Source: Parastagonospora avenae f. sp. tritici 18332-5 (Eukaryota > Ascomycota > Dothideomycetes > Pleosporales > Phaeosphaeriaceae). Taken from it: a stretch of 64,000 nt of DNA. Under the pieces are notes generated by a model, which was given only the letters and a program-made list of their open reading frames with translations, ran no database searches and was not told where the DNA came from. The first letter of the stretch is position 1; each line of letters starts with the position of its first letter. Below are positions 44,840-55,912 of this stretch, in pieces. The position numbers were made by a program, and so were the translations under genes. The DNA lies in NCBI GenBank assembly GCA_022559985.1, contig JAFJTR010000037.1:124001-188000 (forward strand), given 5' to 3'.

Positions 44840-46349
44840 CTATTTCTTCTTCCAGAAAAGTACCTTTGAAGCTTTAGAAGGTGGAGGCTCGAATGTGGGT
44901 GCTTCCTCTACATCGAACTGCGCCAACTTTGACTGTTGATTCTTCTTCAGCTCCCTCTGCAGCCTCCGCTTGTCCTTTTGTCTCAATAGCGCCACCCAAA
45001 GACAGTATAGCGCAGCAATGGTGGCCAAACCGCCGATGACGCCACCAAGGACAGCACCAATCAGACCTTGTTTCTGCCAGTTTGATTGAGCAGGGCGTTC
45101 GTATGCTACCGGAGTGGTCCTGGGGCAGAATGTAACTGGCATGACCATGTTGTTCTTCTGCACCGCTTCAGCGAGGAAGAAGTTGTTCGACTCAAAATCC
45201 GCCATGAGATATACTTGACCGAGGAAGGCAGATCCAAGGTAGAAGGGCTCAGTCGACTTCTCATCGCGATCTTGGATAGGCGTGATGTTCGATGCGTTCA
45301 TGAGGACCTCTGGTGGGAACGTAACTGTGAAGCCGTCTTCAAGGATAATGGACATGGTGCCGTTGAAAGCATTCTTGAGCTTCAAGGAATTGTCGCCCCA
45401 GGTATTGTCCTTCTCGGCCCCTAAGCGGGCGATAAAGTTCTTCGTGATCTGGTATGGGAGGGAGAGGGGAAAGTGATCCGTGGTGATTTGAGCCTCGAAG
45501 CTCTGCCCTGGCGCTTTCATGTCGGTAAATGCCTTGTTGTCGAACAAGGACACATTGGATTTATCCGCTGACTCCGTTATGATGATATCTTTGATGCGTA
45601 CGCTCATTGGATTGACGTTGGCGATGTTCATGGGATATTTGTTTGGGATGCCAGTGAAACGACCGGAGTCATACCCTCCAAAGACATTGCTTCCGTTGAC
45701 AGCACCGCCAGCACGGTCAAAGCCTTGGCCTATGTATAGCGAGTATGTCTTCCCTCCGATCATGTCTCGAGCAGCGAGATCCTTCAAAACTGTCGAAGAC
45801 GACCCTACTCCGACACGACTAGCTGTTATTGAACCGCGTGTTGCGATTTCGATCGTCGACTTCTCTAGGAGATTCGCAGAGGCTGCATCAGTCTCGAAAT
45901 AATGGGTGTAGAGTCGAACAGTCTCTTGACCGAAGAAACCCGAGAAGGTGGCATTACTCGCTCGGTCTAGTGTTTGGAAGTTCGGCTGCAACATAAACCT
46001 GCCACACGTTAGAAAGGCCAGCTGATCTGATTCATGAGTACACTTACGTAGTAGAGTCATCGTTACTGTAGAAACCCCCAGTAGATCTGTCGCAATCTTT
46101 GAGTGTAGCGTTTTCGTTGCAGTAGACATGGGATGTGAATGAGGTATGGTTTTGTGATAACGATGGCCAAAGACTCTGGTTCTGTGCGGGTGTGCCCAAG
46201 CCAATGAAGGATCCATACTGGAAGACTGGAGTATCGTGTACTGCTCGCTTATGTATATCTACATAGATTGGCTTTTTCGAACAGTTGAAAGCAGCTGTTG
46301 ACTGAGCAAACAGCACAGTTGCCGAGAGGTAGATGAGAACTGATGACAT
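44840..46349 (-). CDS. Aspartic-protease-like membrane protein, probably inactive
   Basis: Secreted, membrane-anchored protein with a pepsin-like (A1) layout. Exons 46349-46048 and 45998-44840 (49-nt intron, GTAAGT donor, GTGGCAG acceptor) give 486 residues. Signal peptide residues 1-20 (MSSVLIYLSATVLFAQSTAA). The region equivalent to the first active-site loop reads LGTPAQNQSLWPSLSQNHTS, with no DTG where pepsins have D-T-G-S. The region equivalent to the second reads AQITTDHFPLSLPYQI, also without D-T/S-G. The fold is still indicated by SLYIGQGFDRAGGAVNGSNV, FGGYDSGRF, FYLGSAFLGQVYLMADFESN and FFLAEA. A helix near residues 403-431 (IGAVLGGVIGGLATIAALYC) anchors it, leaving a basic cytosolic tail ending FWKKK. 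Many N-glycosylation sites. It is probably a binding or wall protein. Confidence 0.78.
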
Positions 46350-47909
46350 GGTGGAGGGCGGTAGACACTTGTTCCAGCAAGTTGTCTGAGTAGTAGAGCA
46401 GAAACAGGCACGCTTGCTGAACTCGCTGACAAAGTTGGGAATGGACAATCACCACACGTTTGGGGACCAAGAAAGGCGTGTGAGGCAGTCTGGTGGCTAT
46501 GTAGGCCTACCTCACTTGCGCGACTGGTGGGCTAAGATGAGCCTGCAGGACGGAACCAGGCGGACGAGGCGCTACCTATTCTTACACACAAAGTCCTCTC
46601 GATAGGATCCATTAATGGCGCAACAACTGCATATCTTGGCGCTGAGTGGAGCCGCAACTGAAGCACCGCTGCTCCAGAGCGCCTGCTGATACCGGCGAGA
46701 GAGTACAATGCAAAGAAAGGTCTAGTGTAAGCGCTCTCGAAGCAAGGATTCCGGAAGGAAGAAGATTGAGCCGCGCCGATTATAAGCTGAAGCTGTGAGG
46801 GACATTGTGGCCATTGGCTGGATATTCGAGGTCGTTGTACCAAGAATAGCGGGCGTTTACAAGATGTGGTCGATTGGCTGTCAAGCGGGCCGCGAAAATG
46901 TGGAGACGAACGCGCTATTCTTAACCTCCTCCCTTGCACGACCAAGATCGAACCACAACCTTGTGCTGCTGACCGAACCTCCAGGTAAGCGTTCGCTGTC
47001 ATACCGGGATCACAGCGCTTCTATAGCATCTGGGTTCTCCAGTCCACCATGAAGCCATCTGTGTCCCCGCAGTCGTTCCTAGCGGTCCTCTGCCCTCCAG
47101 GACGAGCCTATGCATGTCGCGATATAAGATGTAGCAAATTCACTATTGACGCCCGGCAATCAGGATCTAGTCTGGGTCAGTCTAAGTTCGCAAACGGCCT
47201 CCCTGTCGTGTATTTGCGGACTAACAATCTATCCAAAGCCTACTGTGCCACACGGTCCATCACCGCCGCAAGCCCGCCTTCAGGAAGAATTATCGCTTAC
47301 CCAATTCTACCTCGATTTAGCAAAACGCTTACGTTCGAAGAAGGATGCACCAAATTCTAACATGTGTCTTTGCTAGGGCAGGACTCAAGGTACAGCGGAT
47401 GGCTTCGGCATCGCACATTGTACCGCGAACCATTCCCCGCAACTTGACCCACTAAGAAAAAGGGAACGCGCTTGGTGTCGCTGACACAAGCTACACAGCA
47501 ATCGTCCGCTGCGGTGTTTCATTTTGACGCAGCCAGCGGCTCGTAGGCGCTTGATTTGAAGTGAATACGTCAGTGTATGGCATGTGATTGATTACCCGCT
47601 GTCTAGCTTGTGCGCATATATAGAAGCCTAACGCCTTTCGAGGGCACATGTAGTGAGTGCCACTGTCTCATACCTAACTCCGAATGCTGAACGCTATGAT
47701 AAAAAAGACTTGCAGGAATGATAATGCTAATGCGCACAGTACCTCGCCGAAAATACATGTCTTGTGTGAAATGTTGAAGACACCTTGCGCTAATATGTAC
47801 CAGCTTTTGAAATCGTTGGTGGATGGTTCAGTTCCTGACTGAGTACTGTCTCGTGCCGCGAAGTGGGGAACGCGCTGGAATCAGAATGAAAGTGATGTAC
47901 CGATCTGCT
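46350..47909. other. Intergenic region without convincing gene
   Basis: 1.56 kb. Frames at 46532-47002 (-) and 47049-47360 (+) have no recognisable family, and I do not call them. It includes the promoter of the aspartic-protease-like gene and the 3' flank of the CAF-1 gene. Confidence 0.4.
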
Positions 47910-49769
47910 TCAGGTGTTGATAAGCACCCACCGCTTCTCCTTCTCAGTGGGCCCGACCCGTGCTGCAACGATGCTCAGGGTGTTGGTAATAGCGTCTTTC
48001 GGAAGTTTCGGGAACACTTTCTTCAGCGCTTCGACCATGCCAATCTTAGTGAGGTCCTTGCCGTCGATTTCAGCCTTAAAAGCCGGCAGCTGTTCAGGCG
48101 GTATCGTCCGCTTCGCCTTTGCTGGCTTCGATGCAGTGCCGGATGATGCTTGTTGTGGAGAATTGAAGGTGTTTAGGAGGCCGTTCATAGTGCGCTGCGC
48201 GAGAGGCACTCGGGGAGGATTCATATTACCGCCAGCGGAGTCTTTATTTGCCGCCATTGTTGACGCAACAGGTTCTGGGTCCCAGTATGAGCTTGAGAAC
48301 GGATCGATGGCATGTGGTTGCGGCTGGAGCAGGAAGCCCATCGAAAATTCTCGGAAGTCTGTACAGATTGCGTCGGATCCGTCGTTGAGTCTAGACACGC
48401 CGTGTCCATCCTGCCAGCATAGTCCGGTACTGACAGGCTGTAGGTCACCACTAATGAGGCGTCTCTTAACCTGTGGGTCTTCCTCATCGTCGAGGAACCC
48501 ATCCATGTCGTCTTCTGCTTCCTCCTCCAGATCGTCGTCGCCTTCGGAATCAAGGTCTTCACCCTCTTCGGGTTCTTCCCATTCTGCTTCAGAGTCGTAA
48601 TCGTAATTGGTGTCCTGGCGCAGACGCGAGACGGGCTTTCGAGCGAGTTTTGCGGCTTGCGCTTCGGTGTATGACCTTGTGTAGGTTCCGTAGTATGGTG
48701 GACGCACGTCCTCTCCAAAGTGTATGTACTTCATCGGGATCTGCATCAACATGTCCAACGGCTTTTCGCGGCTCGCAGCAGTGTCGTCGGTCAAGTCGAT
48801 TGGCTGGTCGGACGAGCCATTGACACAATCAACAACTTCCACAATGGTTGAAGTCTTGATGCCCCTGTGACCGAAAGATGGAAGTACTGACTTCAGGTGC
48901 TGTGAGGTGATCGGCTCCGTAGCAACATCTTCTCGCGCGATGAGCTTGTCGAGTCGGGTTCGAGCAGCTTGCATCTTGTTGGAATCCCCCATAAAGGAAT
49001 TCTTAGGGGCTAGTATGGTGTGCGCGGGCAGGTTGAACGGCAGGAAGTATCGGTCATAGTCGGATTGTGCGCTCTTGACAATGTTCTTCTGTGGAGACGG
49101 AGGCGTTGAGTTCGTGATAGCCCCGGATGGTACTGGTAGTAATGATGCTGTGGAAGGAGTGGGTTTCTGGGAGGACTCTACCGAGACCTTTCCAGGACTG
49201 ACACCCGCTCCTTTCGGCTTCGCGAAAAAGGCGTTGAGCTTCATCTGTGACTAAAGCTGAGTTAACACCGGAAACATTACGGACGCTGCCTGGGCGGTCC
49301 TGACGAAGTTTAGACTTACACGTTCTTTCTTGGCCTTCTCCTCCTCCTTCTGCTGTTGCTCTTCCTCTTTTTGTCGCCGCTTCTCCTCTCGCTCGTCGGC
49401 CTTCTTCTGCTTCTCTTCTTCTTTCAGCTTATCTTCGGCCTCCTTCTGTGCTTTCTTCTCGGCTCGAGCCTTCGCCTTCGCTTCCTTCTCTAGCTTCTGG
49501 TCATCTTTCTCCTTCTGAGTGAGCTTCCGCCGCTTCGCTGGCTGTGCAGCATTGCTGGAAGCCGGTACGTTGTCGCTACTGCTTGGTGCCGTTGTATTAG
49601 GTGTAGCAGTTGGCTTGAACGGGGATGGTGTCTGTACAGAGCGAACAGACAGCGGTGTGGACGCTGCTGAGTTGATTGCCTTGACGGGCGTTGAGACGGC
49701 AGGTGCGAGGTCGTCCTCCAATGGGCGTTTCTGGGGGACGGGAGTGGGCGGGGTTGGATCCTCCATCAT
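47910..49769 (-). CDS. rlf2: Chromatin assembly factor 1 large subunit (Cac1/Rlf2)
   Basis: Largest subunit of CAF-1, which deposits new H3-H4 on replicating DNA and binds PCNA. Exons 49769-49320 and 49244-47910 (75-nt intron) give 594 residues. The first exon ends in the long KER region, a highly charged single helix (about 70 residues of Glu/Lys/Arg). The junction reads KKER then MKLNAFFAKP, a PIP-like PCNA-binding motif. Then come FLPFNLPAHTILAPKNSF and MKYIHFGEDVRPPYYGTYT, the acidic ED domain (DYDSEAEWEEPEEGEDLDSE), and the C-terminal winged-helix domain (FKAEIDGKDLTKIGMVEALK; KRWVLI). Starting at the first of two tandem ATGs (49769, 49766) is arbitrary. It is divergent from spo11. Confidence 0.9.
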
Positions 49770-50326
49770 GATTGCGACAGCGAGATTTGGAGGGGTGTGT
49801 GGCTCGATTGTGCGTGATGAACGTGACGACTATGGATGTGGTTGAACGAAGCGCGTGGTTGCATCAATTAGGTCGGGGTGAGGGGACGCGACGAGGAGGC
49901 AACAGGTCGCGTTTTACGCGTGGAAGGCGCGCGCGCGACTGGCGGCGTACAGGGGTGTTTCCGACAGTTTCGCTAATAAAGTAGGCCAATTGCCTCGACG
50001 GGAAAGGCGCGCTCCGTTCTCCGTTCCCCATGCATCCAGTGAATGAACTTCAACATCATGAAGTCGCTTGTAGTAGAAATAAAACATCACTGCATATGAT
50101 TGATATATGTCTGCGTGAGAGGTTCCGAGCGGTGCCTTCCTTCTTTGAATTGGACTGACCCACTTTTACTCATCGTACCTTCCATTACGCTCTCACCGAG
50201 CTTCTCACATCATTTCGCACGTGTCGCATTGATGAGATTCTGTTGTGATTACAAGCCGCGATACTGCACTCTCACCTCGCAATCTTGAAGCAGAATCCAA
50301 CAGCGGACGTCTCAATTCTCACCACC
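49770..50326. promoter_or_regulatory. Divergent promoter region of rlf2 and spo11
   Basis: 557 bases between the ATG of the CAF-1 subunit gene (-) and that of spo11 (+). CGCG-rich words lie near 49905-49940 (for example ACGCGT); in yeast ACGCGT is the MCB element of S-phase genes, which would fit CAF-1, but one occurrence proves nothing. No extra gene is seen. Confidence 0.5.
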
Positions 50327-52107
50327 ATGATGTACGCTAACGACATTGAGGACTTACTTTTCGGAGCAGGAACATCGCCTGCACTTTTCGACGAGGTTGC
50401 AAGCGATAGTTCTGAAGACCAGTTGCTTGACGAAGCAGATGCCGACGAGCTGAATCCATGGCATAGCGCAGATAGCCCATTGTTAATGCCGGCCTACGCT
50501 GATGGAGAAGTCGAGAAGTACATGGACCTCACAACAGCGCAACAACCACCCGCGTCGAAAGAAGAGTGCACACCTGGCTCGACGCGATCAGCTCGTGACA
50601 GGTAGTGCGATGATCGTCAATAAATTCACTGTGCTGACAACGACAGACCGTGGGTCATCGCCCGTATCGAGGGTATGCTTGAGAGGATTGTCGATGGTCT
50701 TCTTGATGAAGAAGACGCCCTTACCATTACTCTGAAATCTCGGGCGGGGCTCTCCAGACGCTCGAAAGTTGCCAACAACACTGGACAAGCTCCGGAACCG
50801 AAGCAGCGCGACATTAACTTTCCTGGGGCTACCGCGCAAGAAGCGTGGAACTTCAGTTGAGTCAGTGCCTGACTCCATGAAGCATTTGCTCACAGATACA
50901 GCTGCCCTACTACGGATCCTGGAACTCGTGCACACCGGCCTGGTCGACAATACCGTCATGACAAAAAGGTACAAGCTGTCAGGTGCGTGGGCGTTCAGCG
51001 TGCTAACACTTACCAGAGACTTGTACTATCGACACCCTGACTTATTCGTAAAGCAATCCGTGGTCGATCGTTATATCGATGATCTCGCCTGCACATTCGG
51101 CATCTCACGGTCCCAGTTGAATGTGGTGCGTAGCCACCTCGCCGTGTCGTATACAGGTTCTGACTGCCAATTACAGGCAGCTGCTGCGAAGGGCCTCGTG
51201 GCCGGAGGTTTTGGCATCATCCGAGAAGATGGACACCGCATCGATGGCATGAAAGACAGAGAGGTAGGACGCAACCAATCTACGATCTGCTTCGAAGCTC
51301 AAAGTTGCACAGGGAATACTTGTTCCCAAGATTGGCGGGAATGATACCATGGACCTAGCATCGATTCACTGGGTCCTTGTCATTGAAAAAGAGGTACGTT
51401 AGTGACACGACTTTCCAGATCTGTGCTGATTCAGTGCACAGGCGACGTTTCGCTCTTTGCTCAGCTCTACCAAATGGGACAGCTTAGGGTCTCATGGCCT
51501 GGTATTAACGGTATGCTTATACCATCAGCGCCTACCCAATACTCACGCGATACAGGCAAAAGGCTACCCAGATGTAGCGTCGCGACTTTTTCTACGACGC
51601 ATTGCCGATCAGGCACCACTAATCCCCATGTTTGCGCTCGTGGACCTGGATCCTGACGGTATTGCCATTACGTCGACGTACAAATACGGTTCGTATCGCC
51701 TTGCCCATGAAGATGCAACACCCAAGGATAATTCCGGCCTGAGTTTGCCCAATATCCAGTGGATTGGTGTAAGGAGACACCACATCTGCCGAACTCCGGT
51801 AGACGAAGGTGGCACTGATACGGCTGTGATGTCTGAACTCCAGGGCCTTATGAAGCTCACTGCCCGCGACCGCACCAAAGCTGCATGCATGCTGGAATGG
51901 GATCTCTGTGCTGAAGGTGGTCCGGAGGAGGGTTGGCGACACGAGCTGCAGATTATGCTCATGCTCAACACAAAGGCAGAGATGCAGATACTCGATGAGC
52001 TACCTGGTGGACTGGTATCGTGGTTGAACTGCGTGCTGAGCACAGCATGTGAGCGCTCAGAGCTGTTGGTGGACAGTCATGGCTCGGACGATGGTATGCT
52101 GTTCTAA
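50327..52107 (+). CDS. spo11: Spo11, meiotic DNA double-strand-break transesterase
   Basis: Topoisomerase VI-A-like protein that makes the breaks starting meiotic recombination. Eight exons join in frame: 50327-50601, 50647-50855, 50902-50968, 51017-51125, 51177-51263, 51313-51393, 51442-51510 and 51556-52107, giving 482 residues. The 5Y-CAP domain has TALLRILELVH and MTKRDLYYRHPDLF, with Tyr188 the likely catalytic tyrosine (Tyr187 is adjacent). The Toprim metal site is Glu274 in WVLVIEKE and Asp329/Asp331 in FALVDLDPDG. Also present are GLVAGGF and GYPDVASRLFLRR. All introns are 45-51 nt. For intron 2 I chose the acceptor at 50901 over 50895 because it gives a normal length and NFTALLRILEL. 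The acidic N-terminal 90 residues are poorly conserved in the family. Confidence 0.92.
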
Positions 52108-52498
52108 TGGTTTGTCACACGTCTGATCCAAACGTGCGTGATGGCTGTAGGGTCTTTTCGCACAATATCAAGAAGGCGAAAGTGGTAATGTCGCCAGTGT
52201 TGCCAGATTGTATCAACCTAATTTCACAGGAGACATGAGCATGCCATTGGGTAACAGTTCGGCATAATCTACATTGGTCAATTGCTTGACCAATGCACGA
52301 CGATGGTAGACATGTCAGGCCTGTGTGAGGTGGTCCAATGGCAAAGGTCGCGTCAGCGGTGGGACAGGGCATCTCGCCAAGCGCGTCCCGTGTTCGACAA
52401 CGCATCCCTCGCGATCACGGCAGCCCACGTCCACAACTCAGACGGCGTCGCATAGCGGCCATGCATTGACCTGCAGCTCCAGCAAAGGAGAACCCACA
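52108..52498. other. Intergenic region and leader
   Basis: 391 bases between spo11 and the next + strand gene. The next gene's frame is open back to 52325 but without an earlier ATG. A GTTCGA word near 52393 resembles a tRNA B box, but no cloverleaf forms. No gene seen. Confidence 0.45.
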
Positions 52499-53959
52499 AT
52501 GCCTGAATCTGCGGCGAATTCACATTCGCGCGTTGATCCCCCGCATGCTCCAGTACCCGCTTCATTTTCTGCCCCTCCCTCCAACAACCATGCACCCGCC
52601 GCCGCAGACTCAGGCGCACTCCCACCAGCATTGACACCTGCCACGACGACTAGGCAATCAGTTGCGCTAGGCGTCTTCTCCACGTTCTGGGGCACCACTT
52701 CCTCGTCTGGGCCTGCTGCTCACGGCAATTCGCTGAACAGCGCGGTGCCGACCATCACCACCCACGAGCCGTTCAATGCACACGAAGGGCCGTCCGACCT
52801 TGCAGAAAGCACAGGCTCTGTGCCCAGTGCGACGACGACGTTGACGAACACGCTTCCTCCAACGCAGTCGGCCGCTCTCCGCGCCCTCAATGCTCCTGCC
52901 TTTCATTCATCGCCTGCCAAAAGCAAGTCCGCAAAGTCTACGTCCAGCCGAACGACCGTCACGAGCCAGCCCGTCGTAGTACGCACATACTCGGGGTCTC
53001 GACACACATCAAGGCCAGGCTCTGGCTTCAACACACCCCGATCCCTCGCCATGAGCGGCCTCCCGCATGCCTCGAATCTGTCAGCCGGCCTGGCAGCAGG
53101 TAGAGGCGAGCAGTTGCCCTCGGCAGAAGACTTTTCCTTCTCTGCCATCCTTCGCGCCGTAGATCCTGAGATCAGAGATGCCATTGATGCCATCGCTGAG
53201 ATCTGCGCACGGAGTCGCATGAGCCTAGCAGACGAGTACGACTCGCACCTCCCACCGCAGGGTGAGATCACCGGCGCAGGGCCTGGCGGATGGGCTGCGA
53301 GTACGGGAGCCTTAGCAGGACGGGGCCGCTTGTCGCGTATCAATCAAGGTTGGACAACGGAGAACACGCTGATGGCTGTCCCTGAAGCAAGCAGCAGCAG
53401 CGAAAGGCTCGCTCAAGAGAAAGTGAGCAGCAGCAAAAAGAGAAGCCAATCTGCATATGGCAGCTTGAAGAGCGTCATCAGCGGTGGCAGCGGAAAGAGG
53501 AAAGCCATTGACGGCGATACCTTCCGCGAACAGGAAGCTGGCCAGACCAAGCCTCAAGGGCCTGCATGGGCAGTACCTGCGTCCACGTCTTCGTCGAACC
53601 ACCCAGCGATCACACTCGTCGCGTCTCCGACAGCTTCGAAGCATCTCTCCGTTGGTACACCACAAGGCTTTCTGGACGAGCTGCCAGACGTTAGAGAAGC
53701 CTCAGAGGCTCACACAAAGCCGCCGATACCTCGGCGAAGCTCTGGACATCGACGAGGACCGTCCGCTATCAGTCTCCCAACGTCGAGGATGCGCTCCGGG
53801 ACACTTTCCTCAATCACGTCGTGGTTGCCATGGCCTCGGCCATCCGATCTCACCTCTAGTAGTCAGCAGGACCTGACTAGAGCAGAAGCTCGTTTGAGAG
53901 AAATGTTGCTTTCATCAGAAACTATCGGTAAGGGCAAAGCGCCACTCAGCGTTGCTTGA
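52499..53959 (+). CDS. Ser/Pro/Ala-rich protein with one conserved-looking helical core (486 aa)
   Basis: Single exon from the first in-frame ATG; no known domain. Most of it is low complexity (Ser, Thr, Pro, Ala). One ordered island around residues 215-260 stands out: FSFSAILRAVDPEIRDAI, then EICARSRMSLADEYDSHLPP. A second, near the C-terminus, reads SSITSWLPWPRPSD followed by a helix (DLTRAEARLREMLL). Proteins with such an island in a disordered frame are common fungal hypotheticals. A nuclear or membrane-associated role cannot be told apart. Confidence 0.7.
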   Translation: MPESAANSHSRVDPPHAPVPASFSAPPSNNHAPAAADSGALPPALTPATTTRQSVALGVFSTFWGTTSSSGPAAHGNSLNSAVPTITTHEPFNAHEGPSDLAESTGSVPSATTTLTNTLPPTQSAALRALNAPAFHSSPAKSKSAKSTSSRTTVTSQPVVVRTYSGSRHTSRPGSGFNTPRSLAMSGLPHASNLSAGLAAGRGEQLPSAEDFSFSAILRAVDPEIRDAIDAIAEICARSRMSLADEYDSHLPPQGEITGAGPGGWAASTGALAGRGRLSRINQGWTTENTLMAVPEASSSSERLAQEKVSSSKKRSQSAYGSLKSVISGGSGKRKAIDGDTFREQEAGQTKPQGPAWAVPASTSSSNHPAITLVASPTASKHLSVGTPQGFLDELPDVREASEAHTKPPIPRRSSGHRRGPSAISLPTSRMRSGTLSSITSWLPWPRPSDLTSSSQQDLTRAEARLREMLLSSETIGKGKAPLSVA

Positions 53960-54368
53960 AAGTCCCGGCGCCTCTACTTCCTCTTTCGAGCATTGATGGC
54001 TCTTCCATAATATCCTTACTTTTGGGCTCCTTGGAGCAACATATATATGGTCTGTATTGGCTGGGTTGGCTGTCTGAATTTACAAACATGTGGAATCTGT
54101 ACAAAAAGGTTTGCTGATACAAGGTTACGGCCATGACTTACGAGCTACGATTCACGATCTCAATAGCAAAAATTTCCGAACTTCTTTCTGCTAGGTACTT
54201 CGTTTCCCAAGCTCAAATCGCGCTAACCCGTTCGAGTAACGGAAATGCATTAAACGTGGGGTAGCTTCCCTCTTCCGAACTTCATTGACGTTATCTGCTA
54301 TCGCTATCCCACCGCAATCCTCAATTGCCCATATCACACTGTGCAATCCTAATTATAGCACCGAAAGT
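53960..54368. other. Intergenic region
   Basis: 409 bases between two + strand genes. ATATATAT near 54040 may be part of a 3' end or promoter. No gene recognised. Confidence 0.45.
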
Positions 54369-55523
54369 ATGAGATTGGAAAGAATAGACTCACTATGGGA
54401 AGATAATACTTCACACAAGTCGTTGTCCCTGAACGGCCTCTGTGAGGACGTTGTCTTGTTGATATGCGAGTATCTCGACCACACGCGGGCAGAAAACGAA
54501 ATACCCATGAAGAACTTGTCCCTCACGAGCCGCCATTTCCATAACGTACTGCATCCACTCCTCTTCAAGACCCTTCAGATCAACAGACCGGTCAGCCAAC
54601 TCACTCCGACTTCACTCATTACACGCCATGCTCGTACTTTCAAGCTCGACATGTTCGGTTCTTTATGGTGGTGGTGTTCAGGTTCATATACATCCAGCTC
54701 CGATGCCATGGACCTCTTCCGATGTCTCCAGAGCCTCCCGAACTTGAAGACCTTGGAGATCAGCATGATGAGGCGCAGCATTGACATCTTTAGCGCCGCC
54801 TTCTTGGACCCGGACCAGGAGGTTTTCACACTAGACAAGATTGAGAATCTCGTCGTTACAAGCTCCGCAGCCTTTCTCGTCAACCATTGTCCAAACCTCG
54901 AGAGCCTGGTAGTGCAAGATGGAAGCGACTGCCTCCTCGAAACCTACACAGATCTAGCAACCCGCCTTGCGCCACTCAATACCTCATCAACACCATCACC
55001 GCGTCCATTAACGCACTTCGACGCCACAGCCACCTGGTCCGCCTCCGAGCTCCTCTCCCTAGTACAAACCTTCCCCCATCTCCAGCACCTCCGCATGCGA
55101 AGCGACACATACTGCTACCGCGCCTCCACCCCCACCATCATCGAAACCCTCAGCACAAACCTTCCCAGCCTTCAAACCCTGCACCTCGTCAAATCCGGTA
55201 GTCTGGGCATGGGCTACCAAAGCGTGTGGCAGCGGCGCATCAAAGCGTGTTCCAACGCCGAGTATCGCCGCATGCTGTGGCGCGAAAACGAGAAGCTGCG
55301 CGTTGCGGTCGAGAATCAGATTGCGCGGGAGGCTTTCGGCAAGATGGAAGGGTTGAGGGAGTGTTGGTTGGGCGAGAAGAGGGTGGCGAGGAGGTGTGCG
55401 GGTGGGTGGATGTGGGAGAGGAAGAGCGAGGATGTGGAGGATTGTGTTATGGGGGATGGGGCGATTGCGAGGTTGAGGATGGAGAAGGAGGCGGTGGTTG
55501 TGGGGAGGGAGATGGGATGGTAG
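54369..55523 (+). CDS. F-box-like protein with leucine-rich repeats (384 aa)
   Basis: Single exon. The N-terminus has an F-box-like segment, LNGLCEDVVLLICEYLD followed by LSLTSRHFHNVLHPLLFKTL, which in F-box proteins binds Skp1 of SCF ubiquitin ligases. After it come degenerate leucine-rich repeats (LFRCLQSLPNLKTLEIS; LVNHCPNLESLVVQD; LVQTFPHLQHLRMRS; LSTNLPSLQTLHLV), likely the substrate-binding surface. The last 80 residues are charged and helical (ACSNAEYRRMLWRENEKLR). The substrate is unknown. I start at 54369, the first ATG of the frame. Confidence 0.72.
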   Translation: MRLERIDSLWEDNTSHKSLSLNGLCEDVVLLICEYLDHTRAENEIPMKNLSLTSRHFHNVLHPLLFKTLQINRPVSQLTPTSLITRHARTFKLDMFGSLWWWCSGSYTSSSDAMDLFRCLQSLPNLKTLEISMMRRSIDIFSAAFLDPDQEVFTLDKIENLVVTSSAAFLVNHCPNLESLVVQDGSDCLLETYTDLATRLAPLNTSSTPSPRPLTHFDATATWSASELLSLVQTFPHLQHLRMRSDTYCYRASTPTIIETLSTNLPSLQTLHLVKSGSLGMGYQSVWQRRIKACSNAEYRRMLWRENEKLRVAVENQIAREAFGKMEGLRECWLGEKRVARRCAGGWMWERKSEDVEDCVMGDGAIARLRMEKEAVVVGREMGW

Positions 55524-55810
55524 ATCGAAGCGGTATCGTGAGGGATGCAATGTTTAGTTCAATTTTGGATAAGCGAGTCCACTGAATGGAATGATAAGGG
55601 AGTATTTGTCGCGTCTGCTATATTCAGCCCAGGTGATTAAGTGAGATTGTGGCGGCTTACATGTTGAGCTGTACTTTCAGCCCTGTCAGCTCGACTCATC
55701 AGCTTACATGGGTGTAGCTCTTAGCCGTTTACTTATCAATTACATTTCCTCTTCATACATTCGCTCGTCTTAATCCAACTTTCGATACTCCTCCAAACTA
55801 TCCTACAACC

Positions 55811-55912
55811 ATGGATGTCCTCTATGCGCAGTCGCTTATGGTCCTAGTCAAGGCTGGTGTGACAGTGGTTGGCTTTGGGCTATTACTGGCTGCAAGTCTC
55901 CATTGGGGATGA
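55811..55912 (+). CDS. Possible 33-residue single-helix membrane micropeptide
   Basis: A complete ATG-to-TGA frame with an excellent start context (CAACCATGG). It begins MDVLYAQSLMVLVKAG and continues as an uninterrupted hydrophobic helix (VTVVGFGLLLAASLHWG). It lies in a 700-base gap between the F-box gene (ends 55523) and the 56224 frame, where I see nothing else. It may be chance, or the first exon of a longer gene. Small one-helix proteins are regularly missed by annotation. Confidence 0.3.
   Translation: MDVLYAQSLMVLVKAGVTVVGFGLLLAASLHWG

Noticed and set aside
46532..47002. 156-codon minus-strand frame
   Set aside because: It has an ATG, but composition is unlike neighbours and no fold, motif or family is seen.
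47049..47360. 103-codon + strand frame
   Set aside because: No recognisable motif; length is within chance for a 1.5 kb gap.
52318..52410. tRNA-like words (TGGTCCAATGGC and GTGTTCGAC)
   Set aside because: Acceptor and T-arm stems do not pair, so no cloverleaf forms.
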